DNA from: Flavobacterium anseongense | GTDB lineage: Bacteria; Bacteroidota; Bacteroidia; Flavobacteriales; Flavobacteriaceae | Length of the DNA: 64,000 nt | Direction of reading: 5' to 3' | Assembly (NCBI RefSeq): GCF_021608185.1 | Contig: NZ_JAKIHN010000001.1 | Location: 1 to 64,000 of the forward strand | Notes under the pieces: model-generated | Seen by the model: the letters and a program-made list of their open reading frames with translations, nothing else | Databases searched by the model: none | What the model was told of the DNA's origin: nothing | Translations under genes and position numbers: made by a program | Shown here: piece after piece, positions 42,491-53,714 of the stretch | Position numbering within the stretch: position 1 is the first letter of the stretch | How the letters are laid out: every line of letters begins with the position of its first letter

Positions 42491-43765
42491 ATGATAAATA
42501 AAAGTACATTAGCCATTATTTTAGGTGGCGGACAAGGTTCAAGATTATCACCATTAACCGAAAGTCGTTCAAAACCAGCCGTGCCGATTGCGGGAAAATA
42601 TCGTTTAGTTGATATTCCGATTTCTAATTGTATTAATTCAGACATTAAAAGGATGTTTGTTTTAACCCAATTTAATTCGGCTTCCTTAAACCAACACATC
42701 AAAAACACCTATCATTTTAGTCATTTCAGTCTGGCTTTTGTCGATATTTTGGCGGCAGAACAAACGCCTGATAATCCAACATGGTTTCAGGGAACAGCCG
42801 ATGCGGTTAGACAATGTATGACTCATTTTATGAATCATGATTTTGATTATGCTTTGATTTTATCGGGCGACCAATTGTATCAAATGGATTTTAATGAAAT
42901 GATTAAAGCTCACGAAAAAAGCGGTGCTGACATTTCAATCGCAACCTTACCGGTAACTGCCAAAGAAGCACCGGAATTTGGAATTCTGAAAACGGATTCA
43001 GAAAATTTTATCTCATCATTTATTGAAAAACCAAATGTGAGTTTACTTCCCGAATGGACTTCAGAAGTGAGTGAAGAGTCAAAAGCGGAAGGAAAACTTT
43101 ATTTAGCTTCGATGGGGATTTATATTTTCAATAGGGAATTGTTAGTTGAGTTAATGAAAAACCCCGATACCAAGGATTTTGGAAAAGAAATCATTCCACA
43201 AGCAATTGGAAAACAAAAAATATTGAGTTATCAATACGAAGGATATTGGACAGATATTGGAAATATTGATTCTTTTTTTGAAGCTAATTTGGGCTTGACG
43301 GATGATATTCCAAAGTTCAATTTATTCGATAATTCCAGTAAAATTTACACGCGTGCAAGGGTTTTGCCACCATCAAAAATTACGGGTGCCTCTACAGTCG
43401 ATAAATCTGTTGTCGCCGAAGGTTGTATTATAAACGGTACCACTATTGAGCATTCAGTAATTGGAATTAGAAGCAGAATTGATTATGGTTCATCCATTAT
43501 AAACTCTTATTTAATGGGTAATGATTATTATCAAAATATAGAAGAGATTAGGACGAACAATATGCATGGAATTATTAATATAGGCATTGGTGAACGTTGC
43601 TTTATTAACAATACTATTGTAGATAAAAATTGCAGAATTGGAAATGATGTTCGACTCAATGGCGGCAAACATTTAGAAGACACAAATACCGAATTGTACA
43701 CCGTTAAGGACGGAATTATAGTGGTAAAAAAAGGAGCTGTTATACCCAATGGCTTTACAATATAA
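42491..43765 (+). CDS. glgC: Glucose-1-phosphate adenylyltransferase
   Basis: The 424-residue ADP-glucose pyrophosphorylase makes ADP-glucose from ATP and glucose-1-phosphate, the committed step of glycogen synthesis. The nucleotidyltransferase domain opens with ILGGGQGSRLSPLTESRSKPAVPIAGKYRLVDIPISN and shows the WFQGTADAVRQ loop, the sugar-phosphate site FIEKPN and the GYWTDIGNIDSF segment. A C-terminal left-handed beta-helix (about 300-424) carries the hexapeptide pattern. It is cotranscribed with the glycogen synthase. Confidence 0.96.
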   Translation: MINKSTLAIILGGGQGSRLSPLTESRSKPAVPIAGKYRLVDIPISNCINSDIKRMFVLTQFNSASLNQHIKNTYHFSHFSLAFVDILAAEQTPDNPTWFQGTADAVRQCMTHFMNHDFDYALILSGDQLYQMDFNEMIKAHEKSGADISIATLPVTAKEAPEFGILKTDSENFISSFIEKPNVSLLPEWTSEVSEESKAEGKLYLASMGIYIFNRELLVELMKNPDTKDFGKEIIPQAIGKQKILSYQYEGYWTDIGNIDSFFEANLGLTDDIPKFNLFDNSSKIYTRARVLPPSKITGASTVDKSVVAEGCIINGTTIEHSVIGIRSRIDYGSSIINSYLMGNDYYQNIEEIRTNNMHGIINIGIGERCFINNTIVDKNCRIGNDVRLNGGKHLEDTNTELYTVKDGIIVVKKGAVIPNGFTI

Positions 43766-43769
43766 AGCT

Positions 43770-43800
43770 AATAAATCCCGATTGCTCGGGATTTATTTTT
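43770..43800. terminator. Bidirectional terminator between glgC and the cytochrome gene
   Basis: An 11-bp stem AATAAATCCCG / CGGGATTTATT with a 6-base loop, followed by a T-run. Confidence 0.85.
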
Positions 43801-44115
43801 TTAATTCATTGTAACGTAGTTGTATATTTTTTGTCCAGCCGCATCATCTAAATGTGCTTTCTTTTGCATGCTTGCTACGATTGGTTTCCACTGTTCTGCA
43901 GAGAAATCTTTTGGATCATATAATTTATGACATTTGGCACAATTGTTTTCGTACAAACTTTTGCCTTCTGCCAGTTCCGGCGTCATTACTGTTGCTATTT
44001 TAACTTCAGCTGTTGGTTCTGTTTTCTTAACTTCTGTTGTTGGAACACTCGATTTAGACGCACAGGAATAAATGATTAAGGCTAGAACGGATAAGGCAAG
44101 TACTTTATATTTCAT
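43801..44115 (-). CDS. Small c-type cytochrome lipoprotein
   Basis: A 104-residue lipoprotein from the ATG at 44115 (a longer frame to 44157 adds 14 residues ahead of a good lipoprotein signal). The lipobox ends at the C in YSC-ASKS (about 18). The c-type haem site is NCAKCHKLYDP (CXXCH), with a probable distal Met in VASMQKKA or the C-terminal YVTMN. It should be an electron carrier facing the periplasm. It is not near an oxidase operon. Confidence 0.85.
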   Translation of the reverse strand: MKYKVLALSVLALIIYSCASKSSVPTTEVKKTEPTAEVKIATVMTPELAEGKSLYENNCAKCHKLYDPKDFSAEQWKPIVASMQKKAHLDDAAGQKIYNYVTMN

Positions 44116-44150
44116 GTTTTTGTTTTTTGGTTCAAGTAAATATAAAAAAA

Positions 44151-44178
44151 ATCCCAACAGTGAAACTATTGGGAAATT
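44151..44178 (-). terminator. Intrinsic terminator of the PPIase gene
   Basis: On the minus strand a 9-bp stem TTCCCAATAG / CTGTTGGGA-type (one mismatch) is followed by a U8 run. Confidence 0.7.
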
Positions 44179-44215
44179 AATCTTAATTAAATCTTAAGGC
44201 CTGAGCACATCATGA

Positions 44216-45148
44216 CTACTTCACATCCATCAATTCTACGTCAAAAACTAAAGTTGCGTCTGGTGGAATTACACCACCAGCACCGCTTGAACCGTATCCT
44301 AAGTAAGACGGAATAACAAAACGGGCTTTATCACCAACTTGCAACAAAGCAATTCCTTCATCCCATCCTTCAATTACATGTCCTTTTCCTAAAGGAAATT
44401 CAATTGGTTTTTTTCTTGGATAAGAAGAATCAAATGTTTTTCCGTTTTCTAATTGTCCGGTGTAATGAACTGAAACTGTTTTACCGGCTTCCGCCTGTTT
44501 TCCGTTTCCTTTTTGGATGAATTTATAACGCAAACCACTTGCTGTTTTTTCAAAACCGGCAGCCAATTTTTCCATTGCTTCTTCAGCTTGCTTTTTTGCT
44601 TCTTCAATTCTTCTTTGTCTTGAACCTTCAAATGTTCTGAAAGCTTCGATAGCATTCCATTTTTGAGCTTCTTCTCCTACTCTTACGATTTCAATACTGT
44701 CAATCAAATCACCTTGAGCAACGGCATCAACAACATCCTGACCTTCTATAACGTGACCAAAAACAGTGTGCTTTCCGTCTAACCAATTTGTTGGAACATG
44801 CGTTATAAAAAACTGTGAACCATTGCTTCCCGGACCAGCATTTGCCATTGACAAAACTCCCGGCTTATCGTGTTTTAAAGTTGGATGAAACTCATCGTCA
44901 AAGTTGTAACCCGGACCACCTGTTCCGATTCCTTGTGGACAACCACCCTGAATCATAAAATCGGGAATTACTCTGTGAAATTTTAATCCGTCGTAATAAG
45001 GTTTTCCCATTGGTTTTGCTGAATTTTCTAATTGTCCTTCGGCTAATCCAACAAAATTACCAACAGTTCCCGGAGTTAAATCGTGTGTTAGTTTTACTAA
45101 AATCGAACCTTTAGTTGTGTTGAATTTAGCGTATATTCCATTTTCCAT
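44216..45148 (-). CDS. Cyclophilin-FKBP fusion peptidylprolyl isomerase
   Basis: A 310-residue protein from the ATG at 45148 ([14 protein letters not shown]); the frame extends upstream to 45175. The cyclophilin domain (about 1-165) has [26 protein letters not shown] and [16 protein letters not shown] coiled linker (about 170-205) follows, and then an FKBP domain (about 215-310) with [50 protein letters not shown] and [12 protein letters not shown]. Both catalyse proline cis/trans isomerisation during folding. No signal peptide is present, so it is probably cytosolic. Confidence 0.93.
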   Translation of the reverse strand: MENGIYAKFNTTKGSILVKLTHDLTPGTVGNFVGLAEGQLENSAKPMGKPYYDGLKFHRVIPDFMIQGGCPQGIGTGGPGYNFDDEFHPTLKHDKPGVLSMANAGPGSNGSQFFITHVPTNWLDGKHTVFGHVIEGQDVVDAVAQGDLIDSIEIVRVGEEAQKWNAIEAFRTFEGSRQRRIEEAKKQAEEAMEKLAAGFEKTASGLRYKFIQKGNGKQAEAGKTVSVHYTGQLENGKTFDSSYPRKKPIEFPLGKGHVIEGWDEGIALLQVGDKARFVIPSYLGYGSSGAGGVIPPDATLVFDVELMDVK

Positions 45149-45224
45149 AATCTGAATTTTTATTTTGTGGCGCAAAGATACTGCATAAAATTGTATTTTT
45201 GAATACCAATAAAAACGAAAAAAA

Positions 45225-45674
45225 ATGAGTTCTATTTATAACAAAGCCGATAACGAAATTATTATTTCCAGAATCAATAATCTTTCTCCTGAAAGCAAAG
45301 CACTATGGGGAAAAATGACCGTTGATCAAATGCTTTCACACTGCCAGGCACCTATGGACTTTGCTTTTGGAAAAACTCCGATGAAAGCTAATTTCCTGAT
45401 GCAGCTTTTAGGAAAAATGGTGAAAGGCAAAATGCTTAAATCAAAAGAGTTTAAGAAAAACAGTCCGACTGCTCCGAGCTTTATTAGAAAAGGAACTTAC
45501 GATTTTGAGGAAACCAAGAAAGGGCTAATTGAAAGAATTAACCATTTTTCGGACTTAGGTCAAAAAGCTGTCAAGACTACCAAGCATCCTTTTTTCGGAG
45601 AAATGACTTATGACGAATGGAGTCAACTGCAAACCATGCATTTGGATCATCATTTAAAACAGTTTGGTGTTTAA
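45225..45674 (+). CDS. DUF1569 (DinB-like) protein
   Basis: A 149-residue four-helix protein of the DUF1569/DinB-like metal-binding superfamily. Candidate ligands are H44 in MLSHCQ and the C-terminal HLDHHLKQF pair, in the usual positions for a metal site. DinB-like proteins include thiol-dependent S-transferases; the activity of this subgroup is unknown. A -7 element TATTTTTG lies at 45194, 24 bases ahead of the ATG. It diverges from the PPIase gene. Confidence 0.82.
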   Translation: MSSIYNKADNEIIISRINNLSPESKALWGKMTVDQMLSHCQAPMDFAFGKTPMKANFLMQLLGKMVKGKMLKSKEFKKNSPTAPSFIRKGTYDFEETKKGLIERINHFSDLGQKAVKTTKHPFFGEMTYDEWSQLQTMHLDHHLKQFGV

Positions 45675-45710
45675 AAATGTAAAGCCCTAGCCCAGATTGC
45701 AACGGCATCC

Positions 45711-45764
45711 TTTTTTATCCTGAACTTGTTTTAGGATCCTGAAACAAGTTCAGGATAAAAAAGA
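45711..45764. repeat. 22-base perfect inverted repeat
   Basis: The arm at 45711-45732 (CTTTTTTATCCTGAACTTG followed by TTT) is the exact reverse complement of the arm at 45743-45764, with a 10-base loop that contains GGATCC. It can fold into a long stable hairpin. It lies between DUF1569 and trmD. The stem may act as a terminator, but the perfect symmetry and lack of a flanking gene fit a mobile-element-like repeat better. Confidence 0.85.
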
Positions 45765-45794
45765 TAGAGTGGAAAGCTGGAAACAGCTCCTCAT

Positions 45795-45807
45795 TTCGAC
45801 AAGCTCA
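45795..45807. repeat. Dispersed repeat core TTCGACAAGCTCA, copy 2
   Basis: An exact copy of the 13-mer at 4189-4201, again in the leader region of a housekeeping gene (trmD). Confidence 0.5.
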
Positions 45808-45825
45808 ATGTGACATTCTATTTTA

Positions 45826-45833
45826 TATCTTTG
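45826..45833 (+). promoter_or_regulatory. -7 element of trmD, leaderless start
   Basis: TATCTTTG ends only 4 bases before the trmD ATG at 45838. If used as in the consensus, transcription starts at or next to the start codon, giving a leaderless or near-leaderless mRNA. No clear -33 TTG at the right spacing is seen. Confidence 0.5.
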
Positions 45834-45837
45834 CGCC

Positions 45838-46515
45838 ATGCGGATAGACATTATTACCATATTACCGGATTTATTGCGAAGTCCTTTTGAAGGCTCAATC
45901 ATGAAGCGCGCCATCGAAAAAGGATTGGTGGAAGTTCATTTTCATAATTTAAGGGATTATACAACGAACAAACAAAAAAGCGTTGACGATTATCCTTTTG
46001 GTGGTGGTGCCGGAATGGTTATGATGATACAACCCATTGATGATTGTATTACGCATTTAAAAAGTCAGAGAACTTACGACGAAATCATTTATATGTCGCC
46101 CGATGGTGAAACTTTGAATCAGAAGATGGCAAATACCGCTTCGATGTATGAAAATATCATTATTCTTTGTGGACATTATAAAGGTGTTGACCAGCGTGTT
46201 CGCGACCATTTTATTACCAAAGAAATATCGATTGGCGATTATGTTTTGAGTGGTGGCGAAATTGGCGCTATCGTTTTTTGTGATGCCATCATCCGATTAA
46301 TTCCAGGCGTTTTATCCGATGAAACTTCGGCATTGACCGATAGTTTTCAGGATAACTTATTGTCGGGACCAATTTATACTCGTCCGGCAGATTATAAAGG
46401 CTGGAAAGTTCCCGAGGTTTTAACCAGCGGTCATTTTGCCAAAATTGAAAAATGGCGCGAGGATAAAGCGTTTGAACACACTAAAAATCGTCGTCCGGAT
46501 TTACTGAAAGAATAA
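45838..46515 (+). CDS. trmD: tRNA (guanine-N1)-methyltransferase TrmD
   Basis: A 225-residue SPOUT-class enzyme that methylates N1 of G37 in tRNAs reading CUN, CCN and CGG codons. Knot and catalytic segments can be read: [62 protein letters not shown] and the C-terminal [14 protein letters not shown]. It forms dimers. The Gfo/Idh gene follows 3 bases after the stop. rplS is 1.1 kb downstream; in many bacteria trmD and rplS are adjacent, so the oxidoreductase looks inserted between them. Confidence 0.96.
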   Translation: MRIDIITILPDLLRSPFEGSIMKRAIEKGLVEVHFHNLRDYTTNKQKSVDDYPFGGGAGMVMMIQPIDDCITHLKSQRTYDEIIYMSPDGETLNQKMANTASMYENIIILCGHYKGVDQRVRDHFITKEISIGDYVLSGGEIGAIVFCDAIIRLIPGVLSDETSALTDSFQDNLLSGPIYTRPADYKGWKVPEVLTSGHFAKIEKWREDKAFEHTKNRRPDLLKE

Positions 46516-46518
46516 AAT

Positions 46519-47529
46519 ATGGAAAAACCAATAGTTTCTGCAATGCTTGCCTATGGAATGTCGGGCAAAGTTTTTCACGCACCTTTTTTAGAAACAAATA
46601 AAGGCTTTGAACTTTATGCTGTTTTGGAACGAAATCAAAATAAAGCAGTAAACGATTATCCCAAAATTATCAGTTTTTCAAAGATAACCGATTTACTTTC
46701 GGATGAAAAAATTGAATTGGTTGTAATCAATACGCCTAATGAAACTCATTTTGATTATGCTCAACAAGCTTTAAAAGCAAAGAAGCATATTCTAATTGAA
46801 AAACCGGCTACAACAACAGCTGAAGAATTTGAAACGCTTTTGGCGTTGGCTGAAAAAGTAAACCGCAAAGTATTTGTTTATCACAACAGAAGATGGAGCA
46901 GTGATATCATGGCTGCAAAACAAATCATCAATTCCGGAAAATTGGGAAATATTGTTGAAATGCATCTCCGTTTTGACCGATACAGACCCGAAATTGGCGT
47001 AAAATATTTTAAGGAAACTCCAATTCCAAGTAGCGGAATCTGGTATGATTTGGGTTCACATCTAATTGATCAGGCGATTTCAATTTTTGGAACACCAATA
47101 CGTCATTTTGGAACCAAAAACAGCTATCGCGAAAATTCACAGGTTGATGATTTTGGATTTATGCATCTATTATTTCCGAATAAAGTCAATGTATTTATAA
47201 CAACAAGTTTACTAATTTCAGATCCACAACCCGGAATTATTATACACGGAACCAAAGGAAGTTTTATTAAAGAATTTTGCGATGAACAGGAAAACCAACT
47301 TATTGAAGGCATGTCGCCTTTGCATCCTGAATTTGGTTTGGAAAAGCCAAATAAAGAAGGAAAATTGACTTATTATAATGATAAAGGAGAAAAAGTAACG
47401 GAATATATTACTTCTAAAAAAGGTAATTTCAATGCCTTGTTTGATGAAGTTTATCAAAGTATTCGTAACAACAAAGAATTTTCGGTTGATAATCAAGACA
47501 TTATATTGCAATTAAAATTATTAGTTTAA
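46519..47529 (+). CDS. Gfo/Idh/MocA family oxidoreductase
   Basis: A 336-residue NAD(P)-dependent sugar or inositol dehydrogenase-like protein. The N-terminal Rossmann domain begins at LAYGMSGKVFHAPF and includes VVINTPNETHFDYAQQALKAKKHILIEKP with the catalytic-region EKP. The C-terminal alpha/beta domain starts around 120. The sequence is close to the scyllo-inositol dehydrogenase YdgJ type. Substrate cannot be assigned here. It is 3 bases after trmD, a tight operonic link. Confidence 0.87.
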   Translation: MEKPIVSAMLAYGMSGKVFHAPFLETNKGFELYAVLERNQNKAVNDYPKIISFSKITDLLSDEKIELVVINTPNETHFDYAQQALKAKKHILIEKPATTTAEEFETLLALAEKVNRKVFVYHNRRWSSDIMAAKQIINSGKLGNIVEMHLRFDRYRPEIGVKYFKETPIPSSGIWYDLGSHLIDQAISIFGTPIRHFGTKNSYRENSQVDDFGFMHLLFPNKVNVFITTSLLISDPQPGIIIHGTKGSFIKEFCDEQENQLIEGMSPLHPEFGLEKPNKEGKLTYYNDKGEKVTEYITSKKGNFNALFDEVYQSIRNNKEFSVDNQDIILQLKLLV

Positions 47530-47575
47530 CTCAAAAAAACTCATAATTCATAATTCATAATTGATATTTCTTTTT

Positions 47576-47583
47576 TATCTTTG
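47576..47583 (+). promoter_or_regulatory. -7 element of rplS
   Basis: TATCTTTG about 72 bases ahead of the rplS ATG, after three copies of the 7-mer CATAATT (47542-47561). No clear -33 at ideal spacing. Confidence 0.45.
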
Positions 47584-47654
47584 CCCCCACTTTGACCAAC
47601 CTCTGGCGAAAACCGTGAATGTTGCTCAGATTTAAAACCATAATAAGTACAAAA

Positions 47655-48005
47655 ATGGCAAATTTAGTAGATTTCGTTAATAACGAATTATCAACAAAAA
47701 AAGATTTCCCTGCGTTCGGTGCTGGTGATACTATCACAGTTTACTACGAAATTAAAGAGGGTGAAAAAACAAGAACTCAGTTTTTCAAAGGAGTTGTAAT
47801 CCAAAGAAAAGGTGCTGGAGTAACTGAAACTTTTACAATCCGTAAAATGTCTGGTGCAGTTGGTGTAGAGCGTATCTTCCCGGTAAACATGCCAGCTTTA
47901 CAAAAAGTAGAAGTTAACCAAAGAGGTAAAGTTAGAAGAGCTCGTATCTACTACTTTAGAGAACTTACCGGTAAAAAAGCAAAAATCAAAGAAAGAAGAA
48001 GATAA
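47655..48005 (+). CDS. rplS: 50S ribosomal protein L19
   Basis: A 116-residue ribosomal protein at the 30S-50S interface. The ATG at 47655 gives MANLVDFVNNELSTKKDFPAFGAGDTITV, the family's usual start; the frame extends upstream by 12 codons without similarity. Later segments GVERIFPVNMPALQKVEVNQRGKVRRARIYYFRELTGKKAKIKERR are unmistakable. It has its own promoter candidate and a terminator at 48025. Confidence 0.97.
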   Translation: MANLVDFVNNELSTKKDFPAFGAGDTITVYYEIKEGEKTRTQFFKGVVIQRKGAGVTETFTIRKMSGAVGVERIFPVNMPALQKVEVNQRGKVRRARIYYFRELTGKKAKIKERRR

Positions 48006-48024
48006 TTCTAAACTTTCTATTCAT

Positions 48025-48057
48025 AAAAAAAGTCTCGATTTTGTCGGGACTTTTTTT
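48025..48057 (+). terminator. Intrinsic terminator of rplS
   Basis: A stem AAAAAAGTCTCGA / TCGGGACTTTTTTT with one G-T pair, followed by T-run. Confidence 0.85.
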
Positions 48058-48174
48058 ATTCTCTCAATTTAAATCTGTTATTTTATTAAATCGACAGTTT
48101 TTTAAACTTAAAATAACAATTTCACAATTCAAACGATTTCGCCAAAAACAAATAGCGGTTAGATGCGATTTCTT

Positions 48175-48182
48175 TATATTTG
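48175..48182 (+). promoter_or_regulatory. -7 element of icd
   Basis: TATATTTG, 72 bases ahead of the isocitrate dehydrogenase ATG. The -33 element is not clear. Confidence 0.4.
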
Positions 48183-48241
48183 CATGCTTGAAAATGAGCA
48201 TTTTCGTTATTAAAGCAATATAAACCTAACAATTCGAATAA

Positions 48242-50476
<2,235 letters not shown>

Positions 50477-50495
50477 AACTAAATTTATATTTCAT

Positions 50496-50533
50496 AAAAA
50501 AGCGGTCTCGTTACAGAACGAAATCGCTTTTTT
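50496..50533. terminator. Bidirectional intrinsic terminator
   Basis: A 14-position stem AAAGCGGTCTCGTT / AACGAAATCGCTTT (one mismatch, one G-T) with an ACAG loop and T-run, between the convergent icd and the exported protein gene. Confidence 0.8.
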
Positions 50534-51204
50534 TATTCTCCTAAAACATCAACTTTATTGATAATAATCGTAGCTTTTACATTAGTCAACAAGCCCGAAA
50601 GATTATTCCCTATAATTTCGCCCTTGTCATTAAAGATAGAAAACTGAGCTGTATTTGGCGAAACCATGCCTTCATTAAGTGCTTCAATTACCAATAGATT
50701 TTGACCGTTTCTAAGATTTAATTGAATTTCTCTATAACCTCTCTCTAAAGTAATTGCATCAAATATAACTTCGTCATTAAGAAAAATACGAACAACATCT
50801 CCATCGGGATCGCCGTAATCCTTAAGTGCAAATTTTGCAATCGTTGTTGAACATTTATAAGTTGCTAAAAGATAATCTTTTTTATAATAATCATAAATTT
50901 TACCATCCTCAACTTGCTTGTTCATTTTATCTGTATAGACTTTAGCCGGACTATCAAATTGTTCTTTTTCAAAAATGCTTTTTTCTTCTTCAGGTTTTTT
51001 CTTTAGTAACGAAACACTTTCTCCTAATTTGTCTTTTTTATCAAAAATACTTGGATAAGTTATTGCCTTTGAAGAAGTCGGAGAAACGTTGCCTTTCGGA
51101 TTTGAAATTGGTGCAATTGAAATTGTCTTCTTAGGCAACTCAAATTGAGAGAAACCTTTGAAGGAAACAATTACTATAAATAAAAAAGCAAAACCTGCTT
51201 TCAT
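50533..51204 (-). CDS. Exported protein of unknown function
   Basis: A 223-residue protein with a signal peptide ending near FSQ (residue 20). The first mature half is basic and disordered; the second half is a beta-sandwich-like domain containing KDYGDPDGDVVRIFLNDEVIFDAITLERGYREIQLNLRNGQNLLVIEALNEGMVSPNTAQFSI split over several strands. DPDGD could bind calcium. I know similar domains in flavobacterial secreted proteins but no name for this one. It diverges from the TonB receptor. Confidence 0.72.
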   Translation of the reverse strand: MKAGFAFLFIVIVSFKGFSQFELPKKTISIAPISNPKGNVSPTSSKAITYPSIFDKKDKLGESVSLLKKKPEEEKSIFEKEQFDSPAKVYTDKMNKQVEDGKIYDYYKKDYLLATYKCSTTIAKFALKDYGDPDGDVVRIFLNDEVIFDAITLERGYREIQLNLRNGQNLLVIEALNEGMVSPNTAQFSIFNDKGEIIGNNLSGLLTNVKATIIINKVDVLGE

Positions 51205-51338
51205 GAACCGTTTATTTAGGTTGTAAAAGTATCTAAAATCAAATCAAAAAAACCTTGTAATTAACCAAAAGTTAACAAATTATACTGACTTTTAAACTAA
51301 ATTTGTTAAGACAAACTCTCAATACACAATTAAAAATT

Positions 51339-53711
51339 ATGTTGAAAAAAATAAACCTGCTTTTTTACTTAGTATTGATTCCAACTGTTTTATTGGCACA
51401 AAAAAAGCATACCATCAGTGGGACCGTTTTTGATGACAAGAATAAAGAAACACTTATTGGCGCTTCGCTTTATATTGAAGAAACCAAAACAGCTTTTAGT
51501 ACAAATGAATACGGCTTTTACTCCATAACACTACCTGAAGGCAATTATACATTGACAACAAGTTATGTTGGGTATATAAATTCTCAGGAAAAAATTTCCT
51601 TAACTCAAGATTTAAAGAAAAATATATTACTGACTGTCAACACACAAGTTTTAGATGAAGTCGTTATAGTTGAAAATAAGAAAAGAATAAACATCAAAAA
51701 ACCTGAAATGAGTGTAAACAAACTCACTATTCAGGAAATAAAGGAAATGCCTGTTCTTTTTGGTGAAGTTGATATTATAAAATCTATTTTAACATTGCCT
51801 GGTGTTACCAATGCTGGTGAAGGACAATCCGGATTCAACGTTCGTGGTGGTGGCGCAGATCAAAATCTGATTCAGCTTGATGAAGCCACAATCTACAATT
51901 CTTCACATCTTTTTGGTCTGTTTTCGGTATTCAACCCAGATGCCATAAAGGACTTAAAACTTTACAAAGGTGGAATCCCTGCAAGATATGGCGGCAGATT
52001 ATCTTCTATTTTGGATATTTATCAAAAAGAAGGAAATAAAAATAGTTTTCATGTGAATGGCGGAGTTGGACTGATAACCAGCAGAATACTTGCCGAAGGT
52101 CCAATTGTAAAAGACAAAGGTTCGTTTGTAGTAGCCGGAAGAGGCTCTTATGCTCATTTGTTTTTAAAATTAATTGATAACCCGAATTCGGCTTACTTCT
52201 ATGATTTGAATACCAAACTCAGCTATTCTTTAAACGAAAAGAATAACATCTACCTGTCCGGTTATTTTGGCCGCGATGTTTTTCAATTGAGTGATAGCTT
52301 TAAGAATACCTATGGAAATTCTATTTTAAATTTACGTTGGAATCATTTGTTTTCCAATAAGCTCTTTTCAAACTTATCATTAATATACTCTGACTATTAT
52401 TATGGATTACAATTGGATTTTATTGGGCTTAACTGGGAAAGCGGTATAAAAAATTTCAATCTCAAATACGATTTCAAACATTATTTAACCGACAAATTAA
52501 AGCTCACTTATGGGGTTCACGGGAATTATTATGAATTTAACCCCGGAACAATTAGTCCAACTGGTGAAGATTCAAGTATTAATCCCGATCAACTTGACAA
52601 AAAATATGCTTTTGAATCGGCTATTTATATGGATGCCGAACATGAGATAAGCGATAAAATTGCGCTTTCCTATGGATTACGCTTTAGTACTTTTCTGCGA
52701 CTTGGACTGCAGACTTTAAATACCTATGAAAACAATCAACCAGTAGTTTTCAATCCGGAGTTTTCTATTTATGAAAGTGCCGAACCAAATGGTACCATCC
52801 ATTACGGGAAGAATAAAACCATTGCTAAATTTGACAATCTCGAACCAAGATTTGCCATTTCCTATGCTATGAACGAGCATCAATCAGTTAAGGCAAGTTA
52901 CAACCGAATGTCACAATACCTACATTTGATTTCCAACACACAATCTCCTACTCCTTTGGATGTTTGGGCACCAAGTGATCGATACCTGAAGCCACAATTA
53001 CTTGACCAAGTAGCTCTTGGTTATTTTCAAAATTTTAAAGACGATGCCTATTCTCTGGAAGTTGAGACCTTTTTCAAAAAAATAAAAAACCGGGTTGACT
53101 ATATTGATGGCGCTAATTTGATTGCCAATGAAGCAATTGAGAGGGCAATACTCAATGGAAAAGCAAGAGCCTATGGACTGGAAGTTCTATTCAGAAAAAA
53201 TGAAGGCAGAACAACAGGTTGGTTGTCCTATACACTTTCAAGAACCGAACAGCAAGTACCGGGAAGAACTGCAGAAGAAACCGGAATTAATAATGGCAGA
53301 TGGTACAAAACCGGCTTCGATAAAACGCATAATCTGGCTGTAGTGGGAAATTACAAACTCAATGAAAAATGGCGTTTTGGTGCTAATTTCATTCTCCAGA
53401 CCGGACAGCCCGTTACTTTTCCTAATGGGCAATATGTTTATGAGGGAATTACAGTTCCAAGCTATACCAGCAGAAACAAGGAAAATCTTCCGGCCTATCA
53501 CCGCTTAGATGTTTCTGCGACAATGACTCCCAGAAAAAATAAAGGTAGAAAATGGCAGTCTGAATGGGTATTTGGAATATATAACATTTACAACAGACAA
53601 AATGCGGCTTCCATCACATTTAGACAAAACGATGAAACTGCTGCTAATGAAGCCGTTCGATTAACCATATTCGGTTTCGTTCCGAGCGCAACTTATAACA
53701 TAAAGTTTTAA
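51339..53711 (+). CDS. TonB-dependent outer-membrane receptor
   Basis: A 790-residue receptor from the ATG at 51339 (MLKKINLLFYLVLIPTVLLAQ signal); an upstream in-frame TTG lies at 51303 inside the promoter-like TAAATTTG. Domain order: carboxypeptidase-like regulatory domain (about 23-105; ISGTVFDDKNKETLIGASLYI), plug (about 120-220; GFNVRGGGADQNLIQLDEA), 22-strand barrel (about 230-790). It imports an unknown ligand with TonB energy. The DUF4249 lipoprotein gene starts 3 bases later, a pairing typical of flavobacteria, replacing the SusD partner. Confidence 0.93.
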   Translation: MLKKINLLFYLVLIPTVLLAQKKHTISGTVFDDKNKETLIGASLYIEETKTAFSTNEYGFYSITLPEGNYTLTTSYVGYINSQEKISLTQDLKKNILLTVNTQVLDEVVIVENKKRINIKKPEMSVNKLTIQEIKEMPVLFGEVDIIKSILTLPGVTNAGEGQSGFNVRGGGADQNLIQLDEATIYNSSHLFGLFSVFNPDAIKDLKLYKGGIPARYGGRLSSILDIYQKEGNKNSFHVNGGVGLITSRILAEGPIVKDKGSFVVAGRGSYAHLFLKLIDNPNSAYFYDLNTKLSYSLNEKNNIYLSGYFGRDVFQLSDSFKNTYGNSILNLRWNHLFSNKLFSNLSLIYSDYYYGLQLDFIGLNWESGIKNFNLKYDFKHYLTDKLKLTYGVHGNYYEFNPGTISPTGEDSSINPDQLDKKYAFESAIYMDAEHEISDKIALSYGLRFSTFLRLGLQTLNTYENNQPVVFNPEFSIYESAEPNGTIHYGKNKTIAKFDNLEPRFAISYAMNEHQSVKASYNRMSQYLHLISNTQSPTPLDVWAPSDRYLKPQLLDQVALGYFQNFKDDAYSLEVETFFKKIKNRVDYIDGANLIANEAIERAILNGKARAYGLEVLFRKNEGRTTGWLSYTLSRTEQQVPGRTAEETGINNGRWYKTGFDKTHNLAVVGNYKLNEKWRFGANFILQTGQPVTFPNGQYVYEGITVPSYTSRNKENLPAYHRLDVSATMTPRKNKGRKWQSEWVFGIYNIYNRQNAASITFRQNDETAANEAVRLTIFGFVPSATYNIKF

Positions 53712-53714
53712 AAC

